Shown piece after piece: positions 37,443 through 46,755 of a stretch of 64,000 nt of DNA (the first letter of the stretch is position 1; the number at the start of each line of letters is the position of its first letter). Position numbers and translations under genes: made by a program. The stretch is taken from NCBI GenBank assembly GCA_903901425.1, contig CAIURC010000107.1, positions 1-64,000 on the forward strand, given 5' to 3'. The notes below the pieces were generated by a model. It was given only the letters and a program-made list of their open reading frames with translations. It searched no databases and was not told the DNA's origin. Origin of the DNA: an uncultured Spartobacteria bacterium (GTDB taxonomy: Bacteria; Verrucomicrobiota; Verrucomicrobiia; Chthoniobacterales; Chthoniobacteraceae).

Positions 37443-38633
37443 ATGAAAAAATTGTTCACGATCCTCGGCCTGTGCGCAGCCATGGGCACCGCCCCAGCTG
37501 CAGAAGCGGAAAGCATGGAACTGCTTTACCAACGGGCGTTACACCTCGAAACAGCCAAGGCGGATTACGATGGCGCAATCCCCATCTACGCCACAATCCT
37601 TAGCGTCCACGCCCAGAACGCGGGGCTCGCAGCCAAGTCGCTCTTCCGGCAAGGCCTGTGCTACGAAAAAACGGGCAAGTTCGAACTGGCCAGGGACTGC
37701 GCGCGAAAGCTCCTCGGCGCGTTTCAGGCCATCACCAAATCCGACCCGGAAATCGCCAAATGGGCAGTGCGGGTCAGCGGCGACTCCAAGAGCGAGGATC
37801 TGGCTCACATCAAGCTCCCAGACAACCCCAGTAAAGATGAGGTCCGGGCCTACGTCAGGGCAATCGTCGACGCCTGTCGCGGCCGACGGAGCTGGTCGAA
37901 CACCGATCCTGAGGTAAAAATGCTCGAGAAAGTCGGCCCGAAAAACTTGGACCTCCTCATTGCCGCTCTGGCCGTTGAACCACAGAACTTTCATCTGCGT
38001 TACGTCATTGGCGAACTCGTAGATGAAAACAGCAAGCAACTGGTCCTTGAAAACTTGGGAGCCTGCAGTGCCCTCGTGGGAGTGGTTTTACAGCAGGGTT
38101 GGGAACAGGAGGCCAAACAGACACTGATCAAGGGCTTCGGAAACGGAAACCATCATCTCTCTCCCGAGTGGATTGAAGCCGTTGCAAAGCTGAAAGAACC
38201 CTCCACATACCCCCTACTTCGGGACTATTTTGTCCGGGGCGCCAATAGATACCTAACCTATGAGGCGATCAAAAATCTGCCCATCGAAAATCTGCCGGGT
38301 GCCGTGCAGGATGCATGGCAGATGACCCGCTCTCTGGGAGTGGGTCTCGGCCTCACGGCGCTCATCGCGGCCGAATACGGGCACCTCGACGCTCTGGAGT
38401 GCCTCTTCGAAGAATTGACCGGCATTTCCGGAAATGACGAATGGTTCGCAAAGCGCGCCCGCAAAGTCATCTACCGCGTCACGGATTTCACCGGGAGCAA
38501 GGAGGAGGCTTTGGCATGGTTTAAAACCTGCCGCGAGAACCTGCGGTTTGACCCCGAAAAAAAGAGGTTCGTCTTCTCCAAAGAGAGCACACAGTCTGGC
38601 AGCCCCGCACGGAACGCCATGCCTGCCAAATAG
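37443..38633 (+). CDS. Hypothetical secreted TPR-like protein
   Basis: Signal peptide MKKLFTILGLCAAMGTAPAAEA; helical tetratricopeptide-like N-terminal half. Confidence 0.7.
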   Translation: MKKLFTILGLCAAMGTAPAAEAESMELLYQRALHLETAKADYDGAIPIYATILSVHAQNAGLAAKSLFRQGLCYEKTGKFELARDCARKLLGAFQAITKSDPEIAKWAVRVSGDSKSEDLAHIKLPDNPSKDEVRAYVRAIVDACRGRRSWSNTDPEVKMLEKVGPKNLDLLIAALAVEPQNFHLRYVIGELVDENSKQLVLENLGACSALVGVVLQQGWEQEAKQTLIKGFGNGNHHLSPEWIEAVAKLKEPSTYPLLRDYFVRGANRYLTYEAIKNLPIENLPGAVQDAWQMTRSLGVGLGLTALIAAEYGHLDALECLFEELTGISGNDEWFAKRARKVIYRVTDFTGSKEEALAWFKTCRENLRFDPEKKRFVFSKESTQSGSPARNAMPAK

Positions 38634-38652
38634 TTCGGGCCACCTCATTCTC

Positions 38653-38690
38653 AGACGCCACCGCCCCATGGGCAGTGGCGTCTTTCTGTT
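38653..38690 (+). terminator. Intrinsic terminator AGACGCCAC...GTGGCGTCTTTCTGTT
   Basis: Perfect 9-bp stem followed by a T-rich tail, 20 bp past the stop of the upstream CDS. Confidence 0.75.
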
Positions 38691-38979
38691 CTGAAAAAGT
38701 GCATCCTCCGCCAGCCATCCAAAGGCGCCTGCGCACTGGGCAGATCGCCTGATCGAACTCGAATGAAAGCGGGCTCCATCCGCAGGCGGGTTCCGTCTTT
38801 GCGGAGGACGCTCTAAAGCCCCGCAAAAAAAGGAACTTTTTTTGCACCCGGAAGTGGGAACGGTCCGCAGATGTCCTACCCCTCCTGCTAGGATCCCGGT
38901 ATTCAGATTTGAAATACCCGTCTTCCCTAATTTTGACCTCCCGTTGGTTTTCTCGAATCCCGTAGGCTCCATCCACCCC

Positions 38980-40254
38980 ATGGCTTTCCGTTTCTTCCAT
39001 ACCGCCGACTGGCACCTTGGCCAGACCTTTCACGAGTACGACCGCGACCATGAACACGGCCGGTTTTTGGAATGGTTTCTGGATTGCCTGATCCAGAAAC
39101 AACCAGATGCCCTTCTTCTGGCTGGCGATGTTTTTGATACCATCAACCCCTCGGCTGTCGCACAACGCCGTTTCTACGCGTTTCTGGGGCAGGTCCGGAT
39201 GACCTTGCCGGGCCTTCAAATCGTCATCACCGCAGGCAACCATGACGCCGGGTCACGTCTGGAGGCGCCTTCCGCGCTGCTGGATTCGCTCAACATCCAT
39301 CTGGTTGGCACCATCCAAAAAACGGTGGACGGCGAGATCCTGCTCGACCGCATGATCCTGCCGTTGCGTGACGCATCAGGAACGGTGAAAGCGCTGGCTC
39401 TGGCTGTTCCCTACCTGCGCCCCTCGGACGTACCCATGGTTACAGACGCGAGCGATCCCTATCTGGAGGGGGTTCGCGCACTGTATCACGCGCTCACCCA
39501 GCGGGCCCGGCTCCTTCGGGATGAGAAGTATCCTGAGGCTGCGCTCATCGCACTCGGCCATTGCCACATGGCTGGCGCCAACGAGTCACGTGATTCCGAA
39601 CGGCGCCTCATTATTGGCGGCAATGAGGCGCTGCGGCCGGACTCGTTCCCACCGGATCTGGCCTACGTGGCTTTGGGTCACCTGCACAAGCCCCAGGCGA
39701 TCGACGGAGGCCGGATCCGGTACTGCGGCAGTCCGATCCCCCTGTCTTTCTCAGAACTGGATTACCCGCACCAAGTGCTTCTGTGTACGCTGCATCCCAG
39801 CGAGGGTTTGGTGGTTGAACCGTTGCCGATTCCCAAAACCGCCCATTTGATCAGGATCCCCAAGGCCGGTGCTGCAAAGATGGACGAGGTCCTCCGCAGG
39901 ATTGGCGAGATCGCCGCGGATCCGTCGGTTCCGTTGGGCGAGCAACCCTTTTTGGAAGTGAACGTGGTTAACGATGGACCAGACCCGTCTCGGCGGCACC
40001 GAATCGAGCAGGAGCTCATCGGCAAAGGGGTTCGGCTGGCAGTGATCCGGCAGCACCAGCCAGCTGAGGAGACACCCCCGATCCACTCCGCGACCGGCAC
40101 ACCGCAGGTGCTGGCTGATTTGAGCACGCTCGACCCGGAGAGCCTCCTTCAGGACGCGTTCCGCGAGAAATATCGCACCGATCTCCCTCAGGAGTTGCTC
40201 GTTGCCCTCCGCGAGTTGCTCGCCACAGAAGCTGTCGACTCCACCGCCTCATGA
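38980..40254 (+). CDS. sbcD: Exonuclease SbcCD subunit D
   Basis: MAFRFFHTADWHLGQTFHEYDRDHEHGRFLEWFL, LLLAGDVFDTINPSAVAQRRFY, ITAGNHDAGSRLEAPSALLDSLNIHLVG, GHCHMAG. Confidence 0.95.
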   Translation: MAFRFFHTADWHLGQTFHEYDRDHEHGRFLEWFLDCLIQKQPDALLLAGDVFDTINPSAVAQRRFYAFLGQVRMTLPGLQIVITAGNHDAGSRLEAPSALLDSLNIHLVGTIQKTVDGEILLDRMILPLRDASGTVKALALAVPYLRPSDVPMVTDASDPYLEGVRALYHALTQRARLLRDEKYPEAALIALGHCHMAGANESRDSERRLIIGGNEALRPDSFPPDLAYVALGHLHKPQAIDGGRIRYCGSPIPLSFSELDYPHQVLLCTLHPSEGLVVEPLPIPKTAHLIRIPKAGAAKMDEVLRRIGEIAADPSVPLGEQPFLEVNVVNDGPDPSRRHRIEQELIGKGVRLAVIRQHQPAEETPPIHSATGTPQVLADLSTLDPESLLQDAFREKYRTDLPQELLVALRELLATEAVDSTAS

Positions 40255-43200
40255 AAATTCTCCGCATCAGCCTCAGGAACCTGGCTTCGCTCGGAGGCAG
40301 CCACACGGTGGATTTCACCCGCGAGCCGATGAAATCCACCGGCCTGTTTTCGATCAGTGGCGACACCGGCTCTGGAAAAAGCACGCTGTTGGATGCGCTT
40401 TGCCTTGCCCTGTACGAAAACACCCCCCGGTTGACCGCTGCCAAAGGCGTGAAAATTCCGGATGCGGACGGACTCATCACGCAGAAAGACCCCGGCAATC
40501 TTCTCCGGCGCGGCACCGCCGAGGGTTTCGCTGAGGTGGCCTTTGTCGGTGTGGACCAGGCTGTCTACACCTCCCGGTGGAGCATCCGGAGGGCACGGGG
40601 TCGGAGCGAAGGCGGGCTGCAGAACTCCGAGATGGTGCTCTACCACGGGAATGTGATCCACGGTGCCAATGGCGTGGTGTGCCAGGGCGGCCGGAAAACC
40701 GAGGTCCTGCCGGTGATCGCCCAGAAAGTGGGGCTGAAGTTTGAGCAATTCACCCGGGCAGTCCTGCTCGCCCAAAACGATTTTGCGGTGTTTTTGAAGG
40801 CGGACGACAAAGAACGTGCAGAGATCCTCCAGGCCCTCACCGGCACCGAGCGTTTCGAGCGACTTTCAGTGGCAGTGTTTGAACGCGACCGCGCGGAGCA
40901 GGAAAAAATCAAGGCCCTCGAGAGTCAACTGCAGGGAAACGCCCCGCTGTCGGCCGAGTTGCGGGCCGAAAAAGAGGCGGAGCACAAGGCTGCCGAGGAG
41001 GCTTTCCAGACTGCAGAAACGAAATTCAATGAACGCAAGGTCCACGCGGAGTGGCTGCGCCGTCTGGCCGAGTTGAATGCGGCACAGGAGGCTTCGCAGG
41101 CCGCCAAACGTACTGCAGCTGAGGCGTTTGAGGCAGCGGCTCCGCGTCGCGCCCATCTGGCCCGGGCACTGGAGGTCTCCCGAAACGCACGGTCCCTGTT
41201 TGATCAGGAGCGTCATGCGATGGCTCACCAGCAGCGCGCTGAACTGGCGTCCGGGACGGCCGTCGAAAAGCATACGGCGGCCAAAAAACAGCTTGAGGAA
41301 AGCCTCCTAGCCCAAGCTGCGGCAATCGACATCGAAAACAAGGCTAGGCAGGCCGAACTCGCACAGGCTCCGATCCTGCTCAAGACCCGCGAACTCGATG
41401 CGCAGTTGATTCCACTCAGCCAGCGGTTTAGTGAAGCCTCCAAGGAACGGGCGCAGGCCGCCAGGAATGTTTCTGATTTAGAAACCAGCAGCGAAACCCT
41501 CCGGAAACGGGGCTTAAAACTGGATACGGACCGGGCTGACATCGAAAAACAGAAGCAGCGCTTCATTCATCTGGCGCCACTGATGGAGGAAGCCGGTGTC
41601 TGGATTGGCCGGCTCTCAGAAGCGTACCGCGCATTCACTGATGAAGTTGCAAAGCGGCGTGATCTGGAAACGAAAGCCCGGGTGTCCAAAGCCGCCACAC
41701 TCGCGCTTGAAACCGCCCTGAATCGCGCAAATACGGCAGCGGAACAGTTGAACCTGCGAAAGAAGGCACTCGGAGAGGCGCAGAACGCCTTGAAGTTGTT
41801 TGACGCCGAAAAACTCGCCCTCCGTGGACGGCAATTGAACGAAACCGGCCAAGCCTTGGGGTTTCTCAGGGAACGGTTCGCCACGATTGCAACTCTTGAA
41901 GCGCAGCGGACCGAGTTGGAGAACGAGCTCACCACGCTCCAAAAGGACATTGCAACCGACACAGCATCGCTGGCGGATCTGCAAGGCATCCAAATCCGGG
42001 ATGCGGAAATCGCCGCGCAATCCGCCCAGGAGGCGCTTGCAGCGGCGGAGGCCGCGGTGAGTGATCAAGCTGCGATGCTGAGAGCCAAACTCCAGGAACA
42101 TCTGGCCTGTCCGGTCTGCGGCTCTCAGGAGCACCCGTTTTCGACTCATCCACCGGTGCATGACGCGGCACTGGAGGCCATCCGGAAGAGCAAGAACGCG
42201 AAGGATCAGACCCTCGAAAAACTCCGCGGTCTTGCAGCCGGGTTGACCGCGCGGCTGGAGACGCTTCGGAAATTGGTGAAAACCAAAGAGCCGCAGCTCA
42301 CGAAACTTCAGAGACAGATGGATCTCGCTCAGAGCACGCCTTCCCATCACCCCCTGGCTCAGGGGATTTTGAATCTTGCCAAGACGGAGCAGAGTGGAGC
42401 GTTGGAGGAGCAACTCCGCGCGCTCGAAACGGAGCGTCGAAAACTGGAGGAGGACGAAGGCGTATTCCGCAAAGCGACTCTGGCGCGGGATACGGCCCAA
42501 ATGGCTTACGATCGTGAGAACGAGGTCTTTACTCAGGCGGAAAAGTCCGCATCTGTTTCACGCACGGAGGCTGCCACGGCCGAGCAGGCCCTGAAATCCA
42601 GCCAGGCGGCTCTGGAGCGCGCACAAGCCGAGACGGCCCTGCGTTCTGCCGAAGTCGAGCCCCTCTGGCGCGTGCTTCCGGAACCGGACAAACGGCGGTT
42701 CCCGGCCGATGCACCGGCGCTGATCCAAGGCCTGAAGGAAGACACCGACCAGTTGCGCATCTTCGACCAGGCGCTGCAGAAAAACGCGCAGGAGTTAGAC
42801 ACATTGAAGGTGCAAATGACCGCCAGTACCCAGACCCTGGCTGCCGCAAATGGAACTCTGGAAAAGTGCGCTCAGAAGGAGGCCGCTGCCCGCGAGGATC
42901 ACCAGAAAATCCACGCGGCCCGCAAAGAACTCTTCGGCGACCGCATACCCGATGCGGTGGAAGCGGAGCTTCGGAACGCCCGCGCTCAGGCTGAACAGCA
43001 GAAGACCAAGGCCGAAGCGGATTTCGCAATGGCAGACAAACGGATCGCTGCGGCCGTCGAATCCATGGAAAAGGCCGCCGCCGATCGGATCGCTGCAGTC
43101 AAGGCCTGTGCGGACACCACGGCTCTGCTGAATCAGTGGGTGTCAGATTTTTCCAAGCGCTCAGGTGCGCCACTGGACCGTCAGGAACTGGAGTCTTTGC

Positions 43201-44264
43201 TTGGTTTGGACAACGCATGGTTTCCGGAGGAGCAGGCGGCATTGGATGCCCTCTCGAATCAGTTGAAACTTACCGAGGGCCAGCTCCAAACTCACGCAGA
43301 TCAACGAGCCCAACATCTGGCGGAACCACCGACACAAGATGACGCGTTGACAGTGGCCAGCGATCTTGAGCTCAGGCGGCAAGCGAGGAGCGAGGCAGAC
43401 GAAAAACGGATTGCGGCAGCTGCCGTGCTTAGCGCTGACGACCGCCGGGCATCGGCAAGTGCGGAATTGACCGGCCAACTTTCGGACCAACGTATGAAAG
43501 CGGCGCCATGGGCAAGGTTGAACGAACTGGCGGGGTCCGCCGATGGGTCCAAGTTCCGCTCAATTGCCCAGCGCCGCACTCTGGACCTGCTGCTGGCCAA
43601 CGCCAATGCACAACTCGATCAACTGGCTGCCCGCTACAGGTTGGAACGTCTGCCCGAGTCCCTAAACCTGATCGTGATTGACCGCGACATGGCCGACGAA
43701 CGCCGGGGCGTGCATTCGCTTTCGGGCGGCGAGTCCTTTCTGGTGTCTCTCGCGCTGGCGCTGGGCCTCGCTTCACTGACTGCCAGCCGGATCCGGATCG
43801 AGTCTCTGTTTATCGATGAAGGCTTCGGCAGCCTTGACCCGGCCACCCTGAACACCGCGATGGGCGCCCTCATGCACCTCGAGACTCAAGGGCGCAAGGT
43901 CGGGGTAATCTCCCATGTGCGGGAAATGACCGATGCCATTCCGGTTCAAATCCGCGTGGTCAAAGGGCGTCAGGGATCCTCCCGGTTGATGGTTCCGGGC
44001 ACGGAACCAGCCGAGCCCTACGAAGAGACGGTTTCCGGTCCGCGCGAGCGCGTCGCTACCGTACCCCAGCTCGCAGTGGAAGACCTGGCAGCCCGGCTAA
44101 CCGAAATTTTGCGCCGTGAAAAATTGGAGGGAAACGCGATTGTCTCGACACGAAGCCTCCGCGAGGAACTGGGCTGCTCCACGGAGGAGTTCTCGGCGGC
44201 CAGAGCGGCGCTTGGGGGCAGATTGGTGTCTCAAGGCAGAAGCATCGGTCTGCCCGCTGAGTGA
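40251..44264 (+). CDS. sbcC: Exonuclease SbcCD subunit C (SMC-like ATPase) with C-terminal extension
   Basis: [26 protein letters not shown] (Walker A), zinc hook CPVCG, LSGGESFLVSLALALGLA signature, SLFIDEGFGSLD; 4-bp overlap with sbcD. Confidence 0.95.
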   Translation: MKILRISLRNLASLGGSHTVDFTREPMKSTGLFSISGDTGSGKSTLLDALCLALYENTPRLTAAKGVKIPDADGLITQKDPGNLLRRGTAEGFAEVAFVGVDQAVYTSRWSIRRARGRSEGGLQNSEMVLYHGNVIHGANGVVCQGGRKTEVLPVIAQKVGLKFEQFTRAVLLAQNDFAVFLKADDKERAEILQALTGTERFERLSVAVFERDRAEQEKIKALESQLQGNAPLSAELRAEKEAEHKAAEEAFQTAETKFNERKVHAEWLRRLAELNAAQEASQAAKRTAAEAFEAAAPRRAHLARALEVSRNARSLFDQERHAMAHQQRAELASGTAVEKHTAAKKQLEESLLAQAAAIDIENKARQAELAQAPILLKTRELDAQLIPLSQRFSEASKERAQAARNVSDLETSSETLRKRGLKLDTDRADIEKQKQRFIHLAPLMEEAGVWIGRLSEAYRAFTDEVAKRRDLETKARVSKAATLALETALNRANTAAEQLNLRKKALGEAQNALKLFDAEKLALRGRQLNETGQALGFLRERFATIATLEAQRTELENELTTLQKDIATDTASLADLQGIQIRDAEIAAQSAQEALAAAEAAVSDQAAMLRAKLQEHLACPVCGSQEHPFSTHPPVHDAALEAIRKSKNAKDQTLEKLRGLAAGLTARLETLRKLVKTKEPQLTKLQRQMDLAQSTPSHHPLAQGILNLAKTEQSGALEEQLRALETERRKLEEDEGVFRKATLARDTAQMAYDRENEVFTQAEKSASVSRTEAATAEQALKSSQAALERAQAETALRSAEVEPLWRVLPEPDKRRFPADAPALIQGLKEDTDQLRIFDQALQKNAQELDTLKVQMTASTQTLAAANGTLEKCAQKEAAAREDHQKIHAARKELFGDRIPDAVEAELRNARAQAEQQKTKAEADFAMADKRIAAAVESMEKAAADRIAAVKACADTTALLNQWVSDFSKRSGAPLDRQELESLLGLDNAWFPEEQAALDALSNQLKLTEGQLQTHADQRAQHLAEPPTQDDALTVASDLELRRQARSEADEKRIAAAAVLSADDRRASASAELTGQLSDQRMKAAPWARLNELAGSADGSKFRSIAQRRTLDLLLANANAQLDQLAARYRLERLPESLNLIVIDRDMADERRGVHSLSGGESFLVSLALALGLASLTASRIRIESLFIDEGFGSLDPATLNTAMGALMHLETQGRKVGVISHVREMTDAIPVQIRVVKGRQGSSRLMVPGTEPAEPYEETVSGPRERVATVPQLAVEDLAARLTEILRREKLEGNAIVSTRSLREELGCSTEEFSAARAALGGRLVSQGRSIGLPAE

Positions 44265-44286
44265 GTAAACCTGCGGCCGAAAACCG

Positions 44287-44485
44287 GTGGTCTGTCCCCA
44301 GAAAAGTCCACCGCTGCGTTCCTCTCACGGCACACAACGTGGTCTTTCCCCCCAAAAAAACGCCTGCCCCATCCAGACTATCAGGGCGCACCCACTCAGC
44401 GTTCTGTCCCCAGAATTCACCCGTTTTCCTGAAAACGGAGGTCTGTCCCCAGCGAGAACCACCTGAACGTGGTCTGTCCCCAAGA
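44287..44485. repeat. REP-like cluster: about five GGTCTGTCCCCAG units with interspersed hairpins
   Basis: Units near 44289, 44340 (degenerate GGTCTTTCCCCCC), 44401, 44440 and 44471; perfect hairpin CCGTTTTC-CT-GAAAACGG at about 44422-44439 directly before one unit; ACCAC-CTGAAC-GTGGT before another. Confidence 0.75.
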
Positions 44486-44600
44486 TTCGGCTCCCGGGCA
44501 TCCGGATTCTCATCCAGAAATGCCCCCCTGTGGGCAATGCGAGCGACTCCCACTGAATTGTTCCGCCTAAGAAACCACCCGATCCGGGGGTGACCAGCCC

Positions 44601-46583
44601 GTGTCCATCGCCTTCAGAGTTCCCGTGACCGCTCCCGTGAAAACCTTTCTCCGGCTCGCCTTTTGGCTCTCCTGTGCTTGGCAGATTCCTGCAGCCGCGG
44701 CACCTCCCGGAGACGCCTCCGGAGCAGCGGACCAAGGGCTCAGTGAGCTAGGAACTGGTTTTTCAACGCGAGTGGCTCAGGCGTTTGAAATCCAGCGTGG
44801 CAAACCCCTAGCCCGCGCAAAAAAAGAACCGCCGCTCGGCCCGGGAAGAGGTCAGTATGTCAGGGGCTATTCGTTTTCGCTGGTTGAATTTGCCACGCGC
44901 TGTCTCCTCCTCAACGAACAGGTGCCGGAAGCCAACGCGGCCCTGATTGAGAATGCCCGGCATTACTTGGAAAACCCGGATGACCTGTCAGACCGTGACA
45001 ATTTCCACTGGCACTCCGAGATGCTCCTGCGCCTCATCGAAATGTACGGCGCCAAGGGTCGCGAGGCAGCGGGAAGACTGGGGCCAGAAGCGGAGACGGA
45101 GATTCTTGCCGCAGTCTGGCAGTATGCCCGCCGGGTGTCGAAGCTCTCAGACGCCGACGCCGATCGTTCGCAGACTTGGGAGGTGCACGAATCCGAGAAC
45201 CATCACCTCCAGATCATCACCACGCTCTGGCATTTTGTGCAGATTGCAAGAGAGCTTCCGGAATACCGGGAGATGAAGTTCGAGGACGGTTTTCGCGCAG
45301 AAGAGCATTACTTGGCGTGGACGAATTACCTCAAGGCTTACTGCTTGGAGAGGGCACGGAAGGGTTTGTTCATCGAAGCCGGTTCGGACAACTACAACGG
45401 TGTAGCGATCAAAGGGTTGTACAACATGTTCGATTTTGCGGCGGACCCGGAGCTAGCCCGTCGGGCGGGCCTTCTGCTGGACCTGTTTTGGGCGTGTTGG
45501 GCGGAGCAACAACTGGACGGGGTGCGTGGCGGCGGAAAAGCCCGGATTTACCAGGGAGGCGACAGTCTTTCCGGGCGTGGCTCGCATATTGCCCGGCTGG
45601 CATGGTTTTATTTCGGCCTCGGTCAGCCACCCAAGTCGGTCTTTTGCCCGATGCTGTCCGCCCTGACCAGCCGTTGGAAACCCGCACAGGTGTTGGCAGA
45701 CCTTGCTCAGGATCCGTCTTCCCGCGGGAATTATGCTGTTCGACAACGGATCCAGGGTCTTGCCGTGCCCGGGTTTCACACCCTGCCCGTGTACCATCTG
45801 CGGACGGACCAGGGGGGGATTTTGAATTATGCGTGGTGCACACCGGGTTTTGTGCTCGGTTCACTGATGTTCGAGGCGCGCCCCGGCTCAGACTGGGCCG
45901 CCATCAGTTCCCAGAACCGCTGGCAGGGGGTGGTGTTTTCAGGAGACCCGGAGGCGCGGATTGTGCCACAGGTTCAGTCCGAAAACGGGGATGTGGTTTA
46001 CAACGCGCACTGGTCGGTTCAGGAACGGGGCGCATTGATCACCCAGAAACTGAAGACGCACCGGTTTGGAAAATCCATGCGCGTTTGGTTTTCCGAGTCC
46101 GGGTTGTCTGCGCGCCACGAAGAATCCGGCTGGTTTTTTGTGACAGCACCGGAGGCCTATGCTGCCGTCCGGCCTGTCTCAGGCGGCACGGCATGGGAGC
46201 CGGCACCCCCGGGGCGCCTTCGCGGGGCATGGATGGTCTGTGAGGACGAGTGGACCCCGGTGATTCTTGAGGTGGCCGGCAAAACGGAGTGGCCGTCAGC
46301 AGAGGCCTTCCAAAAGGCCGTCGTCGCGTTGCCGATCCGGCAGGAGGCTGGCGTGGTGCACTACACGAGCCTCGCCGGCGACACGTTCCGGTTTTGGGCG
46401 GACCAGAGCCGGCCTCCGGAGGTGAACGGCAGACGCGTGGACCTGGCCCCCCGGCTGGCATTCGACAGCCCGTTTGTCCGCGGGGAATGGAACAGCGGGG
46501 TCATTACGGTATCCGCAGGGGACCGGCGTCTCGTGCTCGACTTCAACTCCCCGCCAGAGAGAAAGACACAGACCAATCCATGA
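44601..46583 (+). CDS. Secreted protein, possible alpha/alpha-toroid polysaccharide lyase-like (heparinase/alginate-lyase-like)
   Basis: Signal peptide-like N-terminus; helix-rich N-terminal half (TWEVHESENHHLQIITTLWHF, EAGSDNYNGVAIKGLYNMFDFA) and beta-rich C-terminal half. Family assignment uncertain. Confidence 0.55.
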   Translation: MSIAFRVPVTAPVKTFLRLAFWLSCAWQIPAAAAPPGDASGAADQGLSELGTGFSTRVAQAFEIQRGKPLARAKKEPPLGPGRGQYVRGYSFSLVEFATRCLLLNEQVPEANAALIENARHYLENPDDLSDRDNFHWHSEMLLRLIEMYGAKGREAAGRLGPEAETEILAAVWQYARRVSKLSDADADRSQTWEVHESENHHLQIITTLWHFVQIARELPEYREMKFEDGFRAEEHYLAWTNYLKAYCLERARKGLFIEAGSDNYNGVAIKGLYNMFDFAADPELARRAGLLLDLFWACWAEQQLDGVRGGGKARIYQGGDSLSGRGSHIARLAWFYFGLGQPPKSVFCPMLSALTSRWKPAQVLADLAQDPSSRGNYAVRQRIQGLAVPGFHTLPVYHLRTDQGGILNYAWCTPGFVLGSLMFEARPGSDWAAISSQNRWQGVVFSGDPEARIVPQVQSENGDVVYNAHWSVQERGALITQKLKTHRFGKSMRVWFSESGLSARHEESGWFFVTAPEAYAAVRPVSGGTAWEPAPPGRLRGAWMVCEDEWTPVILEVAGKTEWPSAEAFQKAVVALPIRQEAGVVHYTSLAGDTFRFWADQSRPPEVNGRRVDLAPRLAFDSPFVRGEWNSGVITVSAGDRRLVLDFNSPPERKTQTNP

Positions 46584-46755
46584 ACCGGAGCCTCGCCAAG
46601 AATTTTGGGCGCTTCGGTCGGGGATTCAAAGCCCGCCTAGTGCAGACAAAGCGTTCGGCCACCTAGCTCTGATTGCATCCGGCCCATCCTCTGTGTTCCC
46701 TACCGGGTTTTCTGGTGGTATTCAGTAGCCCATCCCTCGCCAGCCTCTTTCTCCC

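Noticed and set aside
41616-42500. 294-aa - strand ORF inside sbcC
   Set aside because: Antisense of the coiled-coil region of SbcC; no motifs.
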